A DNA stretch of 64,000 nt, taken from assembly GCA_033439265.1 (NCBI GenBank), contig JAVTVX010000017.1:8020001-8084000 (forward strand), read 5' to 3'. The stretch comes from Dillenia suffruticosa (lineage: Eukaryota; Streptophyta; Magnoliopsida; Dilleniales; Dilleniaceae). Shown here one piece after another: positions 56,458 to 64,000 of the stretch; the first letter of the stretch is position 1; each line of letters begins with the position of its first letter. A program made the translations under genes and the position numbers. The notes under the pieces were generated by a model, which was not told the origin of the DNA, did no database searches, and saw only the letters and a program-made list of their open reading frames with translations.

Positions 56458-58755
56458 GTGGGACATTGGAACTTATTGGCTCACATAAATCCGCACCGGT
56501 AAGCGAGTTTTTCCCACTAACTAATCCTCAAAGTTTGACGTAATGGGTCATTTTTCTTTTAACTTTACCATAATTTGATTAGTTTAGCTCAAGTCGTGGT
56601 GTCTAGGATCGGCTTTCTCAAAACTTATTTTTCTTTTTTAAAATTTAAATTTCAGATTTTAATTAAAAGAGTTTAATATTTTACAATTAAATTCGCGTAT
56701 CATTGGTTTAATGGGTCAAATTTTAACTAGTATCAATTTTCACCGATCTTATGTTAGGTTGAATGGGTCTTTTTTTTTTTTTTTTCACCGATCGATATCC
56801 GGATTTTACTCGATTAATCTGATTTGATTATTGTGGGGTCTATTAAGTGATTGACTCTCTCAAATCTTATTTTTCTATTCTCATAGGTCGAACTTGAGAC
56901 TTAGGTTGAATGAGTTAACTCAATAATTATATCATCTTCACTTCTAGATACCAGTGGTTAGTTGGACTAATGGGATATGGCGTTACCTCTCTTAATCAAG
57001 ATCTCAATTTTGACTTACGACTTGGGTATAGAGAAAACTATGTTAGGGAGTCATTACAAATTTCAGACTGAATTAATAGGAATTTAGTTGCGGATATCAG
57101 TTCGTATGAAAAAAAAAAAAATTCTTCACTTCTAGATGGGCCTCTTTCAAGCCCAATAAGCAACAGATCGACAACCATTGCCTCGGCCCATGAAGTCATG
57201 TGTCGGCACCGACCGAATAATGGCACTCTGCCCTATCAAAGGAGCCGAACACGCCAAACCGCCCACTAACATGTCCTTTTTTTCCATTGATAAATATTTC
57301 CGTCACACTTATTGGCATATGCACGTACCATAGTTGGGAATATCATTTTGTCCTATTGAAATTCTCGTATATATTTTTTAAAAATATAATACAAAAAATA
57401 ATTCATATTATCCCATTAAATCAAATAATCTTGAAATCATTAATTGCACATTATTTAAAATAATTCAGTCATATAAGCCTTATACTCTACCCATCAAATG
57501 TATAATATTTTGTTTATATCGAATAAGCTGAAATTCATTTACTATTAAATATTTGAGTTAGAATTTATTCATTTTTATTTTTATGTCCTTAGATTTTTTT
57601 TTGTGTGTAAAATTAGATATTTGGATATTCGAAAATTTTACATGAGCAGGGTACGGCTATGAGTATAATATTGATAATTATGGCATGCACATGGGTTAGA
57701 TTAAGGTCACCGAATAGATAGGAAATCCGTTGAACCGACCTTGATAATTGGTAAAAATATATTTACGCCGGCCGGCCAAGTTTCGTTGTATTAGGTAGTA
57801 GAGTCTGGTTTTAGGTTTTCATATGAAGCACTGAATCTCAAAGACGAGGTTGAATCCATGTCTCCTAACAGTTAATAAGCTTGCCCTTTTTTGCTTACGA
57901 AATTTTCCTTTTTTGTCTCGGCTTCAATTGAAAGATGATTGGTAGTGAGTATTTGTCATGTGTAAGCGGTTTGACTTTTGCTAAAGTGTATGTGCAAAAT
58001 GTGCATAACTCCTCTCAATAGTTGCAAATTCTCTGAATTCCGAAAGAAATAATTATATTAATTGAATTATAATTTATTAGCACATTTTATGATAAGTATG
58101 CTATTTGGGTATTACTTCAGCGTGGGGATGAATCGTGTTTAGACCCACCTTTTGGGCCTTTTTTAAAGAAAAAATTAATTAATGACTTGATTTCAATTTT
58201 TTTGAAATAGAACTCTAAATTTAATTCTTTTAGAAGTTTAATTTTACTAAGAGATATTGTGTTAGGAGAAGGTTCAAGGGATTCAGCCAAGCCGGGGCTT
58301 TGAACAAGGTCAGGCTTAAATTTCATTGTTTGTTATTTGTTCTAGGTTCGATTCATTTTGACCATTTTATATATTATTTTTTTTTTTTGGGAAGTGAAAC
58401 AAAGAAAATATTTAAAGGATAACATTAGAATTGTAAAAGCATTTTGATTGGTATGTTCATCATCGGGTAGGGTGATAAAAATGGTGATCCATCGTATAGC
58501 AACATTCATTACCGAAGCACCTGAAAAGCTTTCGTGTGGTTTTCGAGCGCTTTGATCGGAAGAAAATATACAAATGACGCATGATGCGACCATACGACAA
58601 GTGCTTTCCTTGTTCGGTTGAAAATGGCATGTTCGCTCGGCAACGGCCTGATGCCTCCAAAAATTTTCCTACTTTGACTTGAGTCCTAAACAACTAACAC
58701 AACATAAAACATAACACAACGTGAAAAAGGTCCGATCCAGAGAACCCCAACGACC
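55472..58755. other. Intergenic region between HIPP and the MADS gene
   Basis: Holds the HIPP 3'UTR, a long (GA)n and a (TA)n microsatellite (56424-56453), T-runs and A+T-rich sequence. Frames at 57038-57226 and 58342-58693 are not recognisable. Confidence 0.5.
55862..55958. repeat. (GA)n microsatellite, about 48 units
   Basis: Almost uninterrupted GA over about 97 bp, one of the longest simple repeats in the window. Ser-Leu and Arg-Glu open frames across it are artefacts. Confidence 0.95.
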
Positions 58756-58820
58756 CAATCGCATTTTATCTTACACCACATAAATACAAATCCCCAGGGC
58801 CTACTTCCACTCATCTCACA

Positions 58821-58852
<32 letters not shown>

Positions 58853-59016
58853 CCAAAGTCTGCAGCTCTTGTGGTATTCACATGTTGTCTACGTATATAA
58901 CAGTGTTAGGTTTTTAATTTTAACATTCTAAAAATAAACATTTTCTTTTTCTCTTGCAGATTTTAGCTACTTTCGTTGCATGGATATATAGAGAAAGTGA
59001 GGATTGATGTTCAGAT
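58755..59016 (+). promoter_or_regulatory. MADS-box gene core promoter and leader
   Basis: A CCAAT motif (58755-58759), a TATA-like CATAAATAC (58779-58787) and a (TC)n tract (58826-58853) are followed by a leader intron with acceptor CTCTTGCAG ending at 58959. Two short upstream ORFs follow: ATG-GAT-ATA-TAG at 58980-58991, and one starting at 59007 that overlaps the main ATG. Confidence 0.6.
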
Positions 59017-61162
59017 ATGGGAAGAGTTAAATTGAAGATAAAGAGAATAGAGAACAACACAAATCGTCAAGTTACTTTTTCAAAACGAAAAAATGGACTC
59101 ATCAAAAAGGCTTACGAGCTTTCAGTTCTTTGTGACATTGATATTGCACTCATCATGTTCTCTCCCTCCGGCCGCCTTAGTCATTTCTCCGGCAAGAAAA
59201 GGTGCCTTTTAACTTTATTTCCTTCCTTTACTACTTATTAAATAGGTGAAATGCTATGGTACTTCTTCTTCTTTTTTTTTTTTTAATCATGATAATATAG
59301 GTATCTTCATGCAAAATTAAGAAACACATGCACATACATTACATTCTTTTCTTTTTACTTGAAAATTGTTACATTTGTAGACATTCCGTGACTTTTTAAG
59401 AACTAATGGGACTCTTGATTGTAAAAAGGCAACCCTATACTATTATATTCATCGATTAGATCCTAATCATTTCACTTCTTTCGGTATAAGAATCAGCTCT
59501 GTTGATCAATGATCATAAATGCCCATAAGGTCATAAAATGGGTTATCTGGTTGGTGGTTTCATTGCTTCTGGTCCTATTTCATTTTGGTAGGTACTCTGT
59601 GTGCTTTATAGATGAGAAAACGATGATCTGGGCCAATTTTTTTTAAATAATAATAAAAATAAAAAAGAATGAAAGAAGAAAATGAAGGATGAATCTTAAT
59701 GCAACAGTGGAGTTGTTCTGTTGATAATTTTAAGATCATGAATTCGAGATATAAAAACAGTTTTTTTATAAAAATATAAGGGAGTTACGTATATATACAT
59801 CCAATCTTCTCTTATCTTACATTAAGTCGGCATGTGAGCCTTAAAAAAAAAAAAAAAAGAAGAAAATGATGAATGGGGTCGACTGGTTTACCTCTTTTAA
59901 CCTGTCCATTTCGTATGGTGGACTTTTAAAGAGAAAACAAAATTTGGATGACCCATAACAGTGAATGCTGCTGCCGGGTAACAACCAATCACATTTTCGT
60001 TAATATAATTAACTATCACCATCACTAAAATCCGAAACAACACTAAAGGGCAAATATTAGAAGATTGAGAAATGGCAATGTTCATTAATCACTATTTCTT
60101 GGTTAACTAATGTGCAATGTATGCTGATACTAAATCTGGGCTCCATAGGATCCCGTACTTATCAGGTTTTTACTTCATGTATTAAACGAAAGGGGAAAAT
60201 CTCTTGTAATCGGTTCTCCTTTCTCCTCCATGGATACTGCTTGTTCGGTTTAAAGTAAAAAAAAAAAAAAAAAAGAAAATTAATGTACACACACACAAAA
60301 GAAAAACATATATCAATAAAAAAACAATGTCTTATTATAATCTTTCAAATTTTCTTCTTTTTTTTTTTGTTTCTTTTTAGAAAATCTAATTTTTCAAGCT
60401 ATTAATTTAGTCTCAAATATGGGAATGTGTATATGATATAAGATCGCAAGGTAACAATTGAATTTATGAAATTCAGGATAGAGGATGTCCTTATGAGGTT
60501 CATAAATCTACCAGAACAAGATAGAGAACAGTATGTTCCTAATTCATTGCTCTTAATTAACTTCAATTCATACACTTTTTAAAGTGTTTGTATTATTTAT
60601 TTTACATATTTATTTGTCTTCATTAAAATTTCAGTGCTCTATGTACCCCCGACAGAGAATCAGGATGGTACGGTGACTCTTGTCTTTATCTTTTATTAAC
60701 TTTAATACTTACTTATACTAAATTGTAAAAATTTTATTATGTTATTTAGATCTCCAAAAAATAATAATTAGAAATTAAGAAATATTAGATACTTATATTA
60801 AATGAGCTAGCACAAAGAATGCAATTTTATTTATTTATTTATTTATTTTTCCTGTTTCTTTGCAGCAATTTTCAAAATCCGGAGGTAAGTAAAGCTCGGC
60901 TTATTCTTTCATTTCGTGATTTCCTTTTGCCGATGTCATTTCCTTTCCTTTTGCATTGTTAGATTTATTTATGTATTTTGTTTAAATTTGGAATTTGACA
61001 CAGCGTCTGAACATGACCCTGAGACAACTTAGGAACGAAAACGACGTCGCTCTTCAATTTGCCACGTTCGTCTACCTCTCTCAGCTACCTTATTTAATTT
61101 CTTTCATTATTTATTTATTTATTTTTTCTTTTCTGTTTGGTTTGACTAATTGTGATTTCTTC

Positions 61163-61198
<36 letters not shown>

Positions 61199-61635
61199 AC
61201 AAATTGGTCCCTGCCGAAGTAGCCCAATAGCAATTAATTCTGAAATTGAGGTAAATAGAAATAGAGGAATAATTTATGGATATTTAGGAAGCGTAAAAAA
61301 AGTGCTTGGGTGCTCAATATTGTTATTGTGTTTTCAGTCCCGTATTTTATTTAATTTTAGGAGCTCCAACAAGACGTCAGTAGACTACAACAGCAGCTCG
61401 AGATGGCTCTGGAACAATTAAGGTCATTGCCCCCATCAACCAAAAAAAAAAAAAGAAGCCATTTTCACTTGCCTTTGTTGATTTGAAACTCACTGTCCTT
61501 TTTTTCGAAAAAAAATATATATATTTACTTACAGGATATTTGAACCTGACATAATAAAAATCACATCAATGGATGAGCTTGAATCATGCGAGAAAAATCT
61601 TTCAAATACTTTGTCAAATTTAATAGAAAGAAAGG

Positions 61636-61678
<43 letters not shown>

Positions 61679-62625
61679 TTTTAGTGTGCATGAATGTTCA
61701 TCATTGGATGCAGAAGTACTTGCTGAGGAGTCCAAATTATTCTTATGACCCATCTTGTATTCAGGTACTCAAATGTGCATTTACTTGTGATTTGTAGATA
61801 ATATAATTTTTTTATCGAGAAAATTAAATTCTCATGCATGTGAATTTTCAATAAATGTTACAGGGCACGCCAACATCTTTTGACAATGAAATGGTAAACT
61901 GGTTACCACCTACCACTGCTCAAACTCATTCCCAAGTTTTTGATGCTTCACCTTCTTTGATCCAACGCAGGTGGGTGTTTGCGCTTGTTTTCATTTATTT
62001 ATACGTGCCAAGCCAAGCAGAGTTCTACATTGTATTGTGAGCTAAAGTGATCTTATGTTGCTCGATTGTGATTAATAAAAATAATGATCTTTTTTAGGGT
62101 TCTTGAGTCGGCAATTTATGATACGTTGCTCCAAGAAACTGGCTCGAGCTCAAACATAAACCCTAGCAACATGGAAGAATGCCACGTCACTAACATGGTT
62201 AACCAAAACTTTCCGACATGGCAGCAAGATTATTCATCGACACTTCACTCTTCTCTCCTGCCACCTCTTATGTTCCCCCAAGTACAGGTATTCTACTTCG
62301 TAGCTCCTCAATGCCATTTGGGCCTTTTGGCCCATATAATTGGTCTGACCCAATCCTATGTTCCCCCAAGTACAGGTATTCTACTTCGTAGCTCCTCAAC
62401 GCCATTTGGGCTTTTTGGCCCATATAAATTGGTCTGACCCAATTTGAGAATATAACTTATGATCCCCTTTGCTTTCTTTTGTTCTTCTGGCAGGGTATGA
62501 TGAACCAGGACACGCAAGATATGACACCCCACAAGCCAGTCCCAAGCCCAACGAGTTGCTCGTATGCGACCACAACTCAAGCTGAAAATTATGATGGTAT
62601 AGTCCCTCAACATAATGTCCAATAA
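59017..62625 (+). CDS. AGL104-like: MIKC*-type MADS-box transcription factor (AGL66/AGL104-like), 340 aa, 12 exons
   Basis: Exons: 59017-59201, 60477-60530, 60635-60667, 60866-60884, 61004-61065, 61223-61250, 61361-61422, 61535-61634, 61714-61764, 61864-61970, 62098-62287, 62494-62625. All junctions are GT..AG and phases join to 1023 nt, ending TAA. Residues 1-60 are a MADS domain ([20 protein letters not shown] ... [17 protein letters not shown]). The I/K-like region contains [20 protein letters not shown] and [20 protein letters not shown], a leucine-rich dimerisation segment, followed by the conserved [20 protein letters not shown] block near the C-terminus. Its length and many small exons match the MIKC* (Mdelta) clade, whose AGL65/66/104 dimers drive late pollen gene expression in Arabidopsis. 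Intron 8 starts with a (TC)n run and intron 5 has a poly-T tract. The donor of exon 11 is duplicated by an 88-bp tandem repeat. The reading frame is intact. Confidence 0.93.
61163..61192. repeat. Poly-T tract in MADS intron 5
   Basis: About 30 T, interrupted only near its start, lying 30 bp before the 28-nt exon at 61223. It may act as that exon's polypyrimidine tract. Confidence 0.8.
61638..61676. repeat. (TC)n microsatellite at the start of MADS intron 8
   Basis: About 19 TC units begin four bases after the donor GTATC. Confidence 0.9.
62271..62446 (+). repeat. 88-bp tandem duplication spanning a splice donor
   Basis: TGTTCCCCCAAGTACAGGTA starts at 62271 and again at 62359, and the following ~70 bp are repeated with only a few changes. 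The exon 11 donor (CAG|GTATTC) is therefore present twice, at 62287/62288 and 62375/62376. Confidence 0.93.
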
Positions 62626-64000
62626 GTACTCTAACCAACATGTTGAAATTTCATATACATGTGATGTCGCGGAAATGGTTGGAGCTACTATGTCATATCA
62701 TAGGAATGAATTGTGATAGAAAATGCATGTACATAAATCAACTGACTCTTGAAGATAGTCGTGTAGTGTATTCCTTCCATGTTTCTCCGAAGAGTACTAG
62801 GAATAGGTAGCCTAGTTTTTGTGAGGTTGGTGTTCAATGCTAGTTAACTTGTAACTGATGCCCCTGATATATTTAGTTCATGTGGTTGGGCTGTGCTGCT
62901 CAGCCACTTGCATATTGGGCTTTAAGCAATTGGGTTTGAGCGCACTTCCCTTTGAGCTGTGTCGGAGGTCAAGTCTGGACAATTATTCTTATTATTATTA
63001 TTTTGGTTGGGAAATGGAAAAAAAGAAACACAAGAAACCCACCGAAGCATACAACAAGTCTGGACAAGTATATACAAAATAATAATGAATACAAAATAAT
63101 AATATTATATACAAAATAATTTTTTGAAAAATAGTAATAGTGAGTACAGGTAATGAAGCCGTAGATGGTGAAAGTTGCATAAAATAGTATGAAATAATTT
63201 GCGATATATATTGAATAATTTACATAGAAATATAGTGCATATTAATATTTATACTAATTTAAATGCCATAATTTTAACACTCGTCTTCTATTTTCTTCAA
63301 CTATTTAGCCTACTACAGCTATCGTTTCACGTAAACAGGAAAATATTCGAAGGTATACAACGCTAAAATGGAAAAAAGGGAGAAGAAATAAAAATTTAGA
63401 GAAACTGATTTCCTCTTTGGATTCCTCTCCAACATCTCAAAATTTCTTTCTTCATTCAAGAATTTGTCTTTGTTCGATTCACCTGGGTCTATTTGAACCT
63501 ACAAAAATCATCATCATGTGCTAATATGAATATTTTATGCCTAGCACTTGTGTCTTTCTTACAATTTGGTCTTTCCCATGCGTCTCGCTTCTCTAATATA
63601 TCATTTATTTGTAGATTACATTTATAGTAATCTTTTTTAATAAAATCTCATATATGATTTCATTTACCCATTTAATATGTCATATAATTTTTATGTCAAT
63701 TGTTTTATTTCTAGAAAAAATGGCTTCTTATGATTTAAGGCAACCCTTTTAAATGCTTTCAAATTAATTTTGATAACCCCCACTAGCATTCTGCAGAATT
63801 ACAGCATTAATTGATCTTGTTACTACAAGGAGCCCAATCTTGAACGGCGATTATTTATCTATGTATTTATTTTGGTGCAAAACAGCGATTAATGATGGGC
63901 TATGGGTTTGCCATCCTGAAGGTCTCATATTGTTGTCTCATTTTCTATTGGGCCTGATGGAAGCCCGCACTTTTTTTTTTTTTTTTTTTGTTGAGATGAG
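62626..64000. other. 3' flank of the MADS gene, no further gene
   Basis: The first few hundred bases are probably 3'UTR. The remainder is A+T-rich with a poly-T tract at the right edge (63972-63989). Nothing else recognised. Confidence 0.55.

Overview
This is a stretch of plant nuclear DNA from a eudicot. Genes have short exons with GT..AG introns, intergenic DNA is very A+T-rich, GA/CT and TA microsatellites are common, and plant-specific families are present (MUB, FAF, HIPP, MIKC* MADS, NAC). Three neighbouring genes at the left end match, in family and protein length, Arabidopsis At1g22060, At1g22050 and At1g22040. A MIKC* MADS gene at the right end matches At1g22130 (AGL104). From memory of those loci, the window looks like an expanded version of that part of Arabidopsis chromosome 1. 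The species cannot be named from the sequence alone.

Layout. 1-1064 (+): last two exons of a long coiled-coil protein. 2308-4960 (-): intact three-exon membrane-anchored ubiquitin-fold (MUB) gene. 5881-11456: 33 near-identical copies of a 169-bp A+T-rich satellite. 14435-15862 (-): intact F-box/kelch gene with an upstream leader intron. 20760-21680: a very A-rich degenerate repeat. 22955-23983 and 31830-32420 (-): two FANTASTIC FOUR (FAF) domain genes, separated by diverged tandem repeats and remnants of a LINE and a MITE-like element. 38740-50520 (+): a decayed Acinus-like SAP/RRM gene, broken by stops, frameshifts and insertions. 54782-55471 (+): a two-exon HIPP metallochaperone gene. 59017-62625 (+): an intact 12-exon AGL66/AGL104-type MADS-box gene.

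The most unusual region lies inside the Acinus pseudogene. A 3.1-kb LTR retroelement (42014-45094) has 313/314-bp LTRs, a 5-bp target duplication GTTCT and an initiator-tRNA-type primer site, but no recognisable gag or pol. It carries an intronless, frameshifted NAC transcription-factor cDNA, plus a second ~355-bp piece of the same NAC in inverted orientation. A transcript of it could fold into a long hairpin. A non-autonomous CACTA-type element (45700-48664) and a second CACTA-type end (50521) sit in the same wreck.

The functional genes do not form a pathway. They are independent loci: protein lipidation and ubiquitin-like signalling (MUB), ubiquitin ligase specificity (F-box/kelch), meristem or growth regulation (FAF), metal handling (HIPP) and pollen transcription (MIKC* MADS). 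The last three roles are family inferences.
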